Positions 52,529 through 63,795 are shown, counted from the first letter of the stretch. The stretch: 64,000 nt of DNA from Massilia kyonggiensis (GCF_024756235.1 NZ_JANUGY010000013.1:86962-150961); one strand, 5' to 3'. The notes: generated from the letters alone by a model not told the origin. Made by a program: numbers and translations.

Positions 52529-53502
52529 GCTCTATCACTCAATCCGAAGCCAGGGCACTCGGCAAGGTCGGCGTGCTGTTCGGCGGCCGGTCCGCCGAGC
52601 GCGAGATTTCGCTGATTTCGGGCAGCGGCGTGCTGCAGGCCCTGCAATCGAAAGGCATCGACGCGCACCCGTTCGATCCGGCCGAGCGCTCGCTGGCCGA
52701 ACTGGCCGCGGAAAAATTCGACCGCGTGTTCATCGCGCTGCACGGCCGCTACGGCGAGGACGGCACGCTGCAGGGCGCGCTGGAACTGCTGGGCATCCCG
52801 TACACGGGCAGCGGCGTGATGGCATCCTCCGTCGGCATGGACAAGGTCACGACCAAGATCGTGTGGCTGGCGGCCGGCGTGCCGACGCCGCGTTACGTCA
52901 CCATCGCCGCCGGCGCGAACGTCGACGCGGACGCCATCGTGGCCGAGCTGGGCCTGCCGCTGATCGTCAAGCCGCCGCTCGAAGGCTCCACCATCGGCAT
53001 CACGAAGGTGCTTGACGCGGCTGCGCTGCAGGCCGCCGTCGACCTGGCGCGCCAGTACGACAAGGTGGTGCTGGTCGAGCAGTTCATCCAGGGCCGCGAA
53101 TTCTCCGTGCCGGTGCTGGGCAGCGGCCCGACCGCGCGCGCGCTGCCGATCGTGGAGATCGTCGCACCCGAGGGCAATTACGACTACCAGAACAAGTACT
53201 TCACCGACGACACGAAGTACCACTGCCCGGCGCCGCTCGACGCAGCGACGACGCAGGCGATCCAGGCGCACGTGGTGAACGCGTACCGCGCGCTCGGCTG
53301 CGAAGGCTGGAGCCGTATCGACGTGCTGCTGCGCGAGTCGGACAACGAGCCGTTCCTGCTGGAGGTGAACACGTCGCCGGGCATGACGACGCACTCGCTC
53401 GTGCCGATGGCGGCGCGCGCCGAGGGCACGAGCTACGAAGACCTGTGCGTGGACATCCTGCGCTCTGCCAGCCTCAAGGCCGGCCAGGTGAAGAAGGGAT
53501 AA
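52525..53502 (+). CDS. ddl: D-alanine-D-alanine ligase
   Basis: The 325-residue ATP-grasp ligase has the N-terminal VGVLFGGRSAEREISLISG, FIALHGRYGEDGTLQGALEL, and the ATP-grasp EVNTSPGMTTHSLVPMAAR near the end. It joins two D-alanines for MurF. The start is a GTG that overlaps the murC stop, with AAAAGG upstream; no ATG is available without losing the conserved N-terminal strand. This is the cell-wall cluster copy (DdlB type). Confidence 0.96.
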   Translation: MSSITQSEARALGKVGVLFGGRSAEREISLISGSGVLQALQSKGIDAHPFDPAERSLAELAAEKFDRVFIALHGRYGEDGTLQGALELLGIPYTGSGVMASSVGMDKVTTKIVWLAAGVPTPRYVTIAAGANVDADAIVAELGLPLIVKPPLEGSTIGITKVLDAAALQAAVDLARQYDKVVLVEQFIQGREFSVPVLGSGPTARALPIVEIVAPEGNYDYQNKYFTDDTKYHCPAPLDAATTQAIQAHVVNAYRALGCEGWSRIDVLLRESDNEPFLLEVNTSPGMTTHSLVPMAARAEGTSYEDLCVDILRSASLKAGQVKKG

Positions 53503-53512
53503 GGAAGCAACG

Positions 53513-54334
53513 ATGTGGCATGACGTGCGAGCTCTGAACGCAACCGCCAGCGCGCTCACCGCGCTGGTGGCGCTCGCGTGCGTGGCGTCGGGATTGTGGT
53601 GGCTGTCGCAGCGCCCGATGTTCACGTTGCGCGCGGTGCGGGTCGAGAGCATGTACGGGCTGGATTTGCAGCACGTGAACGAGCTGACGGTGCGTAACGG
53701 TGTGCTCGGGAAGATCAGCGGTAACTTCTTCACGACCGACCTGGAACAGGTGCGCACCACCTTCGAGGCCGTGCCGTGGGTGCGCAAGGCCAGCGTGCGC
53801 CGCGAGTGGCCGAACCAGCTGATCGTGCAGGTGGAAGAGCACGAGGCGCTCGGCACCTGGGGCGAGGACGGCAAGCTGTTGTCGGTGAAGGGCGACGTGT
53901 TCACGGCCAACCTGGCCGAGGCCGACGAGGACCACGCACTGCCTGCGTTCGACGGTCCCGCCGGCAGCGAGAAGGAAGTGCTGACGCGCTTCGCGGAACT
54001 GCGCGGCTGGTTCGCGCCGATCCGCCTGACGCCGGAGTCGATCAGCCTGTCGAACCGCTATGCCTGGACGGTTCGGCTGAACAACGGCATGAGCGTGGAG
54101 CTGGGACGCGAGAAGGACAAGGACACGCTGCACGGACGCGTGCAGCGGCTGGTGAGCATTTACCCCCAGCTGGTGGCTAGACTGCAGGAAGGGCGTATCG
54201 ATACGATCGATATGCGCTATCCGAACGGTCTGGCGCTGTCCTCGGCGGCATTGTCCGTGCCGGCGGATGCGACCAAGCCCGTGAAGGCGGCAGTCAAGAA
54301 AAAAACAAATACCAAAACTACAAAGCAGATCTAA
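53513..54334 (+). CDS. ftsQ: Cell division protein FtsQ
   Basis: The 273-residue bitopic protein has a short cytosolic part, a membrane segment at about 11-31 (ASALTALVALACVASGLWWL), and a periplasmic POTRA-type domain (MFTLRAVRVESMYGLD). A beta domain with VPWVRKASVRREWPNQLIVQ and ARLQEGRIDTIDMRYPNGLA follows. FtsQ links FtsA/FtsZ-stage proteins to FtsLB and FtsWI. The C-terminal tail is lysine-rich (VKAAVKKKTNTKTTKQ). Confidence 0.94.
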   Translation: MWHDVRALNATASALTALVALACVASGLWWLSQRPMFTLRAVRVESMYGLDLQHVNELTVRNGVLGKISGNFFTTDLEQVRTTFEAVPWVRKASVRREWPNQLIVQVEEHEALGTWGEDGKLLSVKGDVFTANLAEADEDHALPAFDGPAGSEKEVLTRFAELRGWFAPIRLTPESISLSNRYAWTVRLNNGMSVELGREKDKDTLHGRVQRLVSIYPQLVARLQEGRIDTIDMRYPNGLALSSAALSVPADATKPVKAAVKKKTNTKTTKQI

Positions 54335-54355
54335 TTTAAGCAGGCGACAGCAAAC

Positions 54356-55588
54356 ATGACAAAAGACGCGAAGAACCTGATCGTCGGCCTCGACATCGGT
54401 ACCTCGAAGGTGGTGGCGGTGGTGGCCGAGGTGATGGCCGATGGGCGCCACGAGGTGATCGGACTCGGCCAGCACGAATCCAAGGGTTTGAAGAAGGGCG
54501 TTGTCGTCAACATCGAAGCGACCGTCGAATCCATCCAGCGCGCGCTCGAGGAAGCCGAGCTGATGGCCGACTGCAAGATCCGCAACGTGTATGCGGGGAT
54601 CGCCGGCAGCCATATCCGCTCGTTCAACTCGAGCGGCATGGTCGCCATCAAGGACAAGGAAGTGACGGCCACGGACGTGGCGCGCGTGATCGAGACGGCG
54701 AAGGCCGTGAACATCCCGACCGACCAGCAGCTGCTGCACACGGTGCCGCAGGAATTCATCGTCGACAACCAGGAAGACGTGCGCGAGCCGATCGGCATGA
54801 GCGGCATCCGCCTCGAGGTGCGCGTGCACATTGTTACAGGTGCGGTGTCCGCGGTGCAGAATATTGTAAAGTGCGTGCGCCGCTGCGGCCTCGAGGTCTC
54901 GGACCTGATCCTGCAGCCGATGGCGTCGGCCGATTCCGTGCTGACGAACGACGAGAAGGAACTGGGCGTCGTCCTCATCGACATCGGCGGCGGCACCACC
55001 GACATCGCGGTCTTCAGCGATGGCGCGATCCGCCACACGGCCGTGATCCCCATCGCCGGCGACCAGATCACGAGCGACATCGCGATGGCGCTGCGCACGC
55101 CGACGGGCGAGGCGGAAGAGATCAAGATCCGCTACGGCGTGGCCAAGCAGGTGCTGGCCGATCCGGGCGAGTCGCTGGAAGTGCCCGGTCTCGGCGACCG
55201 CGGTCCGCGCGCGCTGTCGCGCCAGGCGCTGGCTGCCGTGATCGAGCCGCGCGTGGAAGAACTGTTCGCGATGGTGCACCAGGTCGTGCGCGAGTCCGGC
55301 TACGAAGGCGTGCTCTCGTCGGGCATCGTGCTGACGGGCGGCTCGTCGATCATGCCGGGCATGATCGAAATGGCGGAAGACATCTTCCTGAAACCGGCGC
55401 GCCTCGGGACGCCGGAATACCGCGGCCAACTGGCGGACGTCGTGCGCAGCCCGCGCTACGCAACCGTTCTCGGTCTGCTGCTGGAAGCGAAAAAACAATA
55501 CCTGCGCGGTCACATCGTCACCCGTCAGGACGGGTCGGTGAAGGCAGTGTGGCAACGAATGAAAGAGTGGTTCCTCGGGAATTTCTGA
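54356..55588 (+). CDS. ftsA: Cell division protein FtsA
   Basis: The 410-residue actin-like protein starts LIVGLDIGTSKVVAVVAEV and carries the phosphate-binding loops VVLIDIGGGTTDIAVF and ILTGGSSIMPGMIEMAE. It has the C-terminal amphipathic helix (WQRMKEWFLGNF) that ties it to the membrane. FtsA anchors the FtsZ ring and recruits later proteins. It lies 21 bp after ftsQ and 216 bp before ftsZ, the only sizeable gap in the cluster's end. Confidence 0.97.
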   Translation: MTKDAKNLIVGLDIGTSKVVAVVAEVMADGRHEVIGLGQHESKGLKKGVVVNIEATVESIQRALEEAELMADCKIRNVYAGIAGSHIRSFNSSGMVAIKDKEVTATDVARVIETAKAVNIPTDQQLLHTVPQEFIVDNQEDVREPIGMSGIRLEVRVHIVTGAVSAVQNIVKCVRRCGLEVSDLILQPMASADSVLTNDEKELGVVLIDIGGGTTDIAVFSDGAIRHTAVIPIAGDQITSDIAMALRTPTGEAEEIKIRYGVAKQVLADPGESLEVPGLGDRGPRALSRQALAAVIEPRVEELFAMVHQVVRESGYEGVLSSGIVLTGGSSIMPGMIEMAEDIFLKPARLGTPEYRGQLADVVRSPRYATVLGLLLEAKKQYLRGHIVTRQDGSVKAVWQRMKEWFLGNF

Positions 55589-55690
55589 GGCGACGGAGGA
55601 CCGCAGCGCGCGTGAGCCAGGATGGGAACAACGTAAACGCAACGCGTGGCGGGTTTTTCGAGGTTTAGTAACAGCTAGTAGCAGATTTGG

Positions 55691-55720
55691 TTGGTAACGG
55701 ACACGAAACATTTTTAAAAT
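55691..55720 (+). promoter_or_regulatory. Candidate ftsZ promoter
   Basis: TTGGTA at 55691-55696 and TAAAAT at 55715-55720 are spaced by 18 bp in the ftsA-ftsZ gap and would start transcription near 55727, just before the leader hairpin. Confidence 0.5.
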
Positions 55721-55728
55721 AGTGGCGC

Positions 55729-55798
55729 GTTTCCAATCTCGAGTCCTGGCGATGTCCGCGAGGATTCGGGCTTGGAAACGGCTCATCGAGATTAGGAG
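55729..55798 (+). promoter_or_regulatory. Structured ftsZ leader with alternative pairings
   Basis: GTTTCCAA (55729-55736) and CGAGTCCT (55740-55747) pair with AGGATTCG (55761-55768) and TTGGAAAC (55772-55779), with a symmetrical 3 x 3 internal loop and a 13-nt loop. One pair is a G-U wobble. AATCTCGA (55735-55742) can pair instead with TCGAGATT (55786-55793), which lies directly before the AGGAG ribosome site at 55794-55798. The two structures are mutually exclusive, so ftsZ translation may be structurally controlled. Confidence 0.6.
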
Positions 55799-55804
55799 TT
55801 CATC

Positions 55805-57004
55805 ATGGAGTTCGATATGGTCGATAACGCAGCATTGGGCACCGTCATCAAGGTCGTCGGCGTTGGCGGCGCGGGTGGCAATGCGGTCCAGCATATGATC
55901 AACAAGGGCGTGGCCGGCGTGGAGTTCATCGCCGCGAATACCGACGCCCAGGCGCTGGCCGCATCCAGCGCCCACAACATCATCCAGATCGGCGAGTCTG
56001 GCCTGGGTGCGGGCATGCGTCCGGAAATCGGCCGCCAGCTGGCCGAGCAATCGCGCATGCGCATCGAAGACGCGCTGCGCGGTGCGCACATGGTCTTCAT
56101 CGCCGCCGGCATGGGCGGCGGCACGGGCACCGGCGCTGCGCCGATCGTCGCGGAAGTCGCCAAGAGCCTGGGCGCGCTGACCGTGGCCGTCGTCTCGAAG
56201 CCGTTCTCGTACGAAGGCCAGAAGTGCATGGACGTCGCCGAAAACGGCCTGAACGAACTGACCAAGCACGTCGACTCGCTGATCGTCATCCTGAACGAGA
56301 AGCTGGAAGACATCTACGAAGACGAATCGATGCTGGACTGGATGAAGCATGCGGACGATGTGCTGAACAACGCCGTCGCCGGTATCGCCGAGATCATCAA
56401 CGTTCCGGGCCACATCAACGTCGACTTCAACGACGTGAAGACCATCATGAGCGAGCAGGGCAAGGCCATGATGGGTACCGCGACCGCGTCGGGCGTCGAC
56501 CGCGCACGCATCGCCGCCGAACAGGCCGTCGCTTCGCCGCTGCTGGACGGCATCGACCTGTCGGGCGCGAAGGGCGTGCTGGTGAACGTCACCGCATCGC
56601 GCGGCCTGAAAGGTAAAGAGATCAAGGAAGTCATGGCCGCCGTGCGCGCCTTCGCGGCACCGGACGCCGCGATCGCACAAGGCATCGCCTACGACGACGA
56701 GATGGGCGACGAACTGCGCGTGACCGTCGTCGCGACGGGCCTGGGCAAGAACAAGGCCAACATCTCGCTGGTGCAGCCGCAGCAGGTCCTGCGCACCGGC
56801 ACGTACGGCGCCCCGATGATGTCGGGCACCCCGGGCGTGACGGCCGGCGTGACGATGGGTTCGGCGACCGCCGGCGCGATGGACGGCATGAAGCAGCCGG
56901 CCGTGTGGCGCCGCGAGCAGGCGTCCGAGCAGGTGCGCGCGATGCAGAACAACGGTGTCGAGACCTACGACATCCCGGCGTTCCTGCGCAAGCAGGCCGA
57001 CTGA
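55805..57004 (+). CDS. ftsZ: Cell division protein FtsZ
   Basis: The 399-residue tubulin-like GTPase has KVVGVGGAGGNAVQHMINKG, the GTP signature GMGGGTGTGAAPIVAEVAK, the T7-loop stretch NVDFNDVKTIMSEQGKAMMG and the C-terminal conserved peptide DIPAFLRKQAD that binds FtsA. It polymerises into the division ring. The middle linker is short. ATG at 55805 follows AGGAG by 6 bp. A strong terminator follows 46 bp after its stop. Confidence 0.98.
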   Translation: MEFDMVDNAALGTVIKVVGVGGAGGNAVQHMINKGVAGVEFIAANTDAQALAASSAHNIIQIGESGLGAGMRPEIGRQLAEQSRMRIEDALRGAHMVFIAAGMGGGTGTGAAPIVAEVAKSLGALTVAVVSKPFSYEGQKCMDVAENGLNELTKHVDSLIVILNEKLEDIYEDESMLDWMKHADDVLNNAVAGIAEIINVPGHINVDFNDVKTIMSEQGKAMMGTATASGVDRARIAAEQAVASPLLDGIDLSGAKGVLVNVTASRGLKGKEIKEVMAAVRAFAAPDAAIAQGIAYDDEMGDELRVTVVATGLGKNKANISLVQPQQVLRTGTYGAPMMSGTPGVTAGVTMGSATAGAMDGMKQPAVWRREQASEQVRAMQNNGVETYDIPAFLRKQAD

Positions 57005-57050
57005 GTAGCACACTCCAACGCCGGCTGACCACCGGCGCTTCATGATGCGG

Positions 57051-57087
57051 GGCCAGGCTGTTCCAAGCAGCCTGGCCTTTCGTTTTT
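57051..57087 (+). terminator. Terminator after ftsZ
   Basis: GGCCAGGCTG (57051-57060) and CAGCCTGGCC (57068-57077) make a perfect 10-bp stem with a 7-nt loop, followed by TTTCGTTTTT. It ends the dcw transcription unit. Confidence 0.88.
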
Positions 57088-57110
57088 CGGTGCCCGATCC
57101 GGCGCCAATC

Positions 57111-57158
57111 AATTCGGGGTCAGAGCACATTTTTCGTCGCAAATGTGCTCTGACCCCG
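57111..57158. repeat. Interspersed repeat, inverted pair after ftsZ
   Basis: CGGGGTCAGAGCACATTT at 57115-57132 is repeated as its exact reverse complement at 57141-57158 around an 8-bp loop, a perfect 18-bp inverted repeat. The same core recurs nearby and after secA. The copy is flanked on the left by AATT. Confidence 0.85.
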
Positions 57159-57263
57159 TTTCGTTTTGTTGCATGAAGGCAGTTGATCTTGTGTTGAACG
57201 TGCTGGTCATACTGGGGGGCGACGTCGACACGGCTTCGAAATCTGCACTAAGGCTATTGCTCA

Positions 57264-57319
57264 GAAAAGTGCTCTGACCCCGAATTTTTCGAAAAATGTG
57301 CTCTGACCCCGAATTTTTC
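57264..57319. repeat. Interspersed repeat, tandem direct pair before the peroxiredoxin
   Basis: Two head-to-tail copies of the reverse-oriented repeat: GAAAAGTGCTCTGACCCC in 57264-57281 continuing CGAATTTTTC to 57290, then GAAAAATGTGCTCTGACCCC starting at 57291, with the same CGAATTTTTC tail. They lie 105 bp after the inverted pair and just before the peroxiredoxin gene. The 57005-57367 spacer holds no gene. Confidence 0.82.
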
Positions 57320-57367
57320 CGGATCAGGCATACTTGCGGGTTCTGAAACTTTGAAAGGAATACCACC

Positions 57368-57871
57368 ATGACGATCCAGATCGGCGACCGCCTGCCCGAA
57401 GGCACCCTGCAGGAATTCATCGACATCGAAACCGAAGGCTGCGCGCTCGGTCCGAACACGTTCAACGTGGCCGACCTCGTGAAGGGCAAGACCATCGCCA
57501 TCTTCGGCCTGCCGGGCGCGTTCACCCCGACCTGCTCCGCGCAGCACCTGCCCGGCTACATCCAGCTGGCAGACCAATTGAAAGCCAAGGGTGTCGACGA
57601 GATCTGGTGCATCTCCGTGAACGACGCGTTCGTGATGGGCGCCTGGGGCCGCGACCAGAAGGCCACCGGCATCGTGCGCATGATGGCCGACGGCAGCGCC
57701 ACGTTCACCAAGGCGCTGGGCCTGGAATTCGACCTCGTCGCCAAGGGCTTCGGCGTGCGCTCCAAGCGCTACTCGATGCTCGTGCAGGACGGCGTCGTCA
57801 AGCAGCTGAACGTCGAGAGCGGCGGCTTCGACGTGTCGTCGGCCGAGACGCTGCTGAAGCAACTGGGCTGA
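57368..57871 (+). CDS. Peroxiredoxin (Prx5/AHP1 type)
   Basis: The 167-residue protein has the peroxidatic cysteine C56 in PGAFTPTCSAQH, the usual redoxin start (IQIGDRLPEGTL) and a second cysteine C81 in EIWCISVND. The length and sequence fit the Prx5 group (AHP1/PMP20-like), which reduces peroxides, often using glutathione or glutaredoxin. The ATG follows AAAGGA. It separates ftsZ from the lpxC side of the region and is read on the plus strand, 7 bp before the GNAT gene. Confidence 0.94.
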   Translation: MTIQIGDRLPEGTLQEFIDIETEGCALGPNTFNVADLVKGKTIAIFGLPGAFTPTCSAQHLPGYIQLADQLKAKGVDEIWCISVNDAFVMGAWGRDQKATGIVRMMADGSATFTKALGLEFDLVAKGFGVRSKRYSMLVQDGVVKQLNVESGGFDVSSAETLLKQLG

Positions 57872-57878
57872 TCGACCC

Positions 57879-58328
57879 TTGATCATCAACACCGAAACGC
57901 CGGACCAGCCCGAGGTGCGCGACATGCTCGCGCGTCTCGACGCCTACTGCGCCGCGCTGTATCCGGCCGAGAGCAACCACCTGATGGACATCGCGTCGCT
58001 CATGCAGGGCGACGTGCTGTTCCTCGTCGCGCGCGACGTGGACGGTGCGGCGGTCGGCTGCGCGGCGCTCGTCAACCGGCAGGAGTACGGTGAGGTCAAG
58101 CGCATGTTCGTCGACGAGCGCCGGCGCGGCCTCGGTACCGGGCGCAAGCTGCTCGAGCACCTCGTGATGTTCGCGCGGATGTCCGGCCTGTCGGTGCTGC
58201 GGCTCGAGACGGGCATTCACCAGCCCGAAGCCATCGGCCTGTACGAGCGCATGGGCTTCGAGCGCCGCGAACCGTTCGGCGACTACCTGGAGGATCCGCT
58301 GTCGCTGTTCATGGAGATGCGCCTGTGA
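57879..58328 (+). CDS. GNAT family N-acetyltransferase
   Basis: The 149-residue protein has the GNAT fold, with the acetyl-CoA loop in VKRMFVDERRRGLGTGRKLL (R-x-x-G-x-G/A pattern) and VLRLETGIHQPEAIGLYERM near the end. It starts at a TTG, since family members begin with the same INTETPDQPEVR segment and no ATG exists before it. Substrate unknown. It follows the peroxiredoxin by 7 bp and overlaps the EamA gene downstream (GTGA). Confidence 0.88.
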   Translation: MIINTETPDQPEVRDMLARLDAYCAALYPAESNHLMDIASLMQGDVLFLVARDVDGAAVGCAALVNRQEYGEVKRMFVDERRRGLGTGRKLLEHLVMFARMSGLSVLRLETGIHQPEAIGLYERMGFERREPFGDYLEDPLSLFMEMRL

Positions 58329-59206
58329 GCCGCCTTGCCGGGAATATGCGCAGCATCCGCGCGATGCTGGTTTGCGTCGCCATGTTCTCCATCATGGACA
58401 TGACGATGAAGCTCCTGTCCGCGCATTTCCCGGCGATGCAGGTGGCGGCGATCCGCGCGCTGTCCGCGCTGCCGCTCGTCGGCGCCTACCTGTTCTGGCG
58501 CGGCGGCCAGCGTTCGCTCTTGCAGATCCGCTGGCCGCTGCACCTGCTGCGCGGCGCGATCGGCATCGCGATGCTGGCCCTGTTCACGTACGGCCTCAAG
58601 ACGCTGTCGCTGGCCGAGGCGTATTCGATCTTCTTCGTCGGCCCGATCCTCATCACGGCGCTGTCCGTGTTCGTGCTGGGCGAGCGCGTCAACGGTGCGC
58701 GCTGGATCGCGATCGGCGTCGGCATGGCCGGCGTGCTCGTCGTGCTGCGGCCGACCGGCGCCGGTTTTTTCTCCCTGGGCGGCCTCGCGGTGCTGACCGC
58801 GGCCGTGTGCTATGCCGTGTCGGCCGTGGCCGGTCGCGTGCTCGCGCGCACGGACCGGGGCGAGCACATGATGTTCTGGCTGATGGTGCTGATGGCCATC
58901 GGCGCGACGCCCATGGCCGCGCCCGCGTGGGTGCCCGTGCAGACGGAGCACCTGCTGCTGATCCTGATGCTGGCCGTCAGCGGCTTCTTCGGCCAGCTGG
59001 CGCTGACGGAAGCGTTCAGCCATGGCGAGGCGTCGGTGGTGGCGCCGTTCGAGTACACGGCGCTGGCCTGGGGCGTGGCCATCGACTGGCTCATGTGGAA
59101 GACCTTGCCTGATGAATACACTTTATTGGGCGCCGCCATCATCATCGGCAGCGGTCTGTACCTGATCCGCCACGAAACCACCCACGCGGAAGCCGAGCAT
59201 CCTTGA
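58325..59206 (+). CDS. EamA/DMT family transporter
   Basis: The 293-residue protein has ten membrane segments in two EamA halves (about 10-140 and 150-285), with AAIRALSALPLVGAYLFWRG in the first and LSLAEAYSIFFVGPILITAL typical of the family. The start is a GTG overlapping the GNAT stop. It is the last gene before lpxC and may share the peroxiredoxin operon. The cargo is unknown. Confidence 0.9.
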   Translation: MSRLAGNMRSIRAMLVCVAMFSIMDMTMKLLSAHFPAMQVAAIRALSALPLVGAYLFWRGGQRSLLQIRWPLHLLRGAIGIAMLALFTYGLKTLSLAEAYSIFFVGPILITALSVFVLGERVNGARWIAIGVGMAGVLVVLRPTGAGFFSLGGLAVLTAAVCYAVSAVAGRVLARTDRGEHMMFWLMVLMAIGATPMAAPAWVPVQTEHLLLILMLAVSGFFGQLALTEAFSHGEASVVAPFEYTALAWGVAIDWLMWKTLPDEYTLLGAAIIIGSGLYLIRHETTHAEAEHP

Positions 59207-59265
59207 AAACGTGGTGTTCCTGCCACCGCGGCAGGCGGTCTCCGGCAAGGCCATAAACGCTACGA

Positions 59266-59271
59266 TATAAT
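59266..59271 (+). promoter_or_regulatory. Perfect -10 box immediately before lpxC
   Basis: TATAAT ends 6 bp before the lpxC ATG, and no ribosome site lies between, so a transcript started here would be leaderless or nearly so. No convincing -35 box is seen at 16-18 bp. Confidence 0.4.
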
Positions 59272-59277
59272 CGAACG

Positions 59278-60213
59278 ATGCTCAAACAACGAACCATCAA
59301 ACAACTGGTGCGCACGACAGGTGTCGGCTTGCACTCCGGCACCAAGGTCGAACTGACCTTGCGCCCGGCGGCCGCCGACACGGGCATCGTGTTTCGCCGC
59401 GTCGATCTCGACCCCATCGTCGAGTTCCCGTCGAATGCCGATATCGTGGGCGATACGCGCATGGCATCGGTGCTCACGCAGGGCAACGCGCGCGTCTCGA
59501 CCGTCGAGCACCTGATGTCGGCCTGCGCGGGCCTCGGCATCGACAACCTGTACGTCGACGTCACGGCCGAAGAGATCCCGATCATGGACGGTTCCGCGTC
59601 GTCGTTCGTCTTCCTGCTGCAGCAGGCGGGCGTGCAGGAGCAGGCTGCGCCCAAGAAATTCATCCGCGTCCTGAAACCCGTGGAAGTCCGCCAGGGCAGC
59701 GGCGCCAACGAGAAATGGGCGCGCCTGAGCCCGTACGACGGCTTCAAGCTCGACTTCTTCATCGAATTCAACCACCCGGCCGTGGATGGCACGACGCAGC
59801 GCGCCGTCGTCGACTTCGGCAAGGTCTCGTACGTGCACGACGTGGCGCGTGCGCGCACGTTCGGCTTCATGCAGGACGTGGAAAGCCTGCGCGGCATGGG
59901 CCTGGCGCGCGGCGGCTCGCTGGAAAACGCGATCGTGATGGACGAGTACCGCATCCTGAACGCGGACGGCCTGCGCTACGACGACGAGTTCGTGCGCCAC
60001 AAGATCCTCGATGCGATCGGCGACCTGTACCTCGTCGGCTCGCCGCTGCTGGCCAGCTACGAGGCGCACAAGTCGGGCCACGGCCTGAACAACCTGCTGC
60101 TGCGCGAGCTGCTGGCGCATCCGGAATCGTACGAGATCGTCACCTTCGATGCGCCGGAGCGGGCGCCTGTGTCGTATGGGGCGCAGATGGAGCGAGAGTG
60201 GGCGCTGACGTAA
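59278..60213 (+). CDS. lpxC: UDP-3-O-acyl-GlcNAc deacetylase LpxC
   Basis: The 311-residue zinc enzyme begins RTIKQLVRTTGVGLHSG, carries the zinc histidine in VSTVEHLMSA, the second histidine and aspartate in RHKILDAIGDL, and the KSGHGLNNLLLREL loop that faces the active site. It performs the first committed step of lipid A synthesis. Its coding sequence is complete and normal in length. It is tail-to-tail with the dciA-like gene, 8 bp apart. Confidence 0.98.
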   Translation: MLKQRTIKQLVRTTGVGLHSGTKVELTLRPAAADTGIVFRRVDLDPIVEFPSNADIVGDTRMASVLTQGNARVSTVEHLMSACAGLGIDNLYVDVTAEEIPIMDGSASSFVFLLQQAGVQEQAAPKKFIRVLKPVEVRQGSGANEKWARLSPYDGFKLDFFIEFNHPAVDGTTQRAVVDFGKVSYVHDVARARTFGFMQDVESLRGMGLARGGSLENAIVMDEYRILNADGLRYDDEFVRHKILDAIGDLYLVGSPLLASYEAHKSGHGLNNLLLRELLAHPESYEIVTFDAPERAPVSYGAQMEREWALT

Positions 60214-60221
60214 AGTCGGCC

Positions 60222-60722
60222 TTACTTTTTCCGTCGTTCCGCCAGCCTCTTGATTGCCGCGATCAGCGCCGCGTTCTGTGGCGTCTCCGGCAACGTCTCC
60301 CCCAACTGCTCGAACGCATCCACCGCCGTCGGCGGCAAGGTCAGCGAGGACGGCTTCGCCTCCTCGCGCACGGGCACGTTCGGCCGCATCTGGATCTTGA
60401 TGCGCACGTTCTCCACCTGCCATCCCTTTTTCTGCAAACCCGCCTGCAGCTTGGGCAGCTGCTGCTTGAGCTTGGCCGCGACGGCGGAGGAGGGCACGGC
60501 GAGGGTCAGCACGGCATCCTGGAACGACAGCACGTCGCAGCCGGCGTACATCGGCGGCAGGATCACCTTGACGTCGCGCTGCAGGTTGCCCACGCGCAGG
60601 GCGGTCGGCATCAGGGCGGCGAGGCGGTCGTTGGCGCGCAGGAAATCGGTGGCGCCGAAGGCCGTCTTGCGGTCGCGGGTGCCGTAGATGTGGAAGGGAC
60701 GCTGGTTCGAAGAGGACTGCAT
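60222..60722 (-). CDS. dciA: DciA (DUF721) family protein
   Basis: The 166-residue protein has the DUF721 core (RVGNLQRDVKVILPPMYAGC and DAVLTLAVPSSAVAAKLKQQ), followed by a conserved strand AENVRIKIQM-type segment and a charged, probably disordered tail ending RRKK. DciA proteins help load the DnaB helicase at the replication origin in bacteria that lack DnaC. It is divergent from secA across 244 bp and convergent with lpxC. Confidence 0.88.
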   Translation of the reverse strand: MQSSSNQRPFHIYGTRDRKTAFGATDFLRANDRLAALMPTALRVGNLQRDVKVILPPMYAGCDVLSFQDAVLTLAVPSSAVAAKLKQQLPKLQAGLQKKGWQVENVRIKIQMRPNVPVREEAKPSSLTLPPTAVDAFEQLGETLPETPQNAALIAAIKRLAERRKK

Positions 60723-60966
60723 GGCGCGACCTTACCACAGCCACGGGCCTGCCGCGAAGAATCGTGCGCCTTGTGTGAAATCGAATGCAGTTTGATAACA
60801 TTTTTTGCCAGCCGCACTTGTGATCCGCCGGGCGACCCCCAAGTGTGGCCGGATCGCATGATAAAATCGGTGGCTTTTTGCCATTGGCGCTCTCAGGTAG
60901 ATATCTTTTTGCTATCATCCTGGGCTCCTCGGATCCTTTTCGCGGCGTACTTTTGAAGAACACAGC

Positions 60967-63750
<2,784 letters not shown>

Positions 63751-63767
63751 CGCCATAGCATCAAACG

Positions 63768-63795
63768 AAAAGCACCCCGCGGGGTGCTTTTTTTT
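63768..63795 (+). terminator. Terminator after secA
   Basis: AAAAGCACCCC and GGGGTGCTTTT (63768-63791) form an 11-bp stem around GC, followed by a run of eight T including the stem end. Confidence 0.9.
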
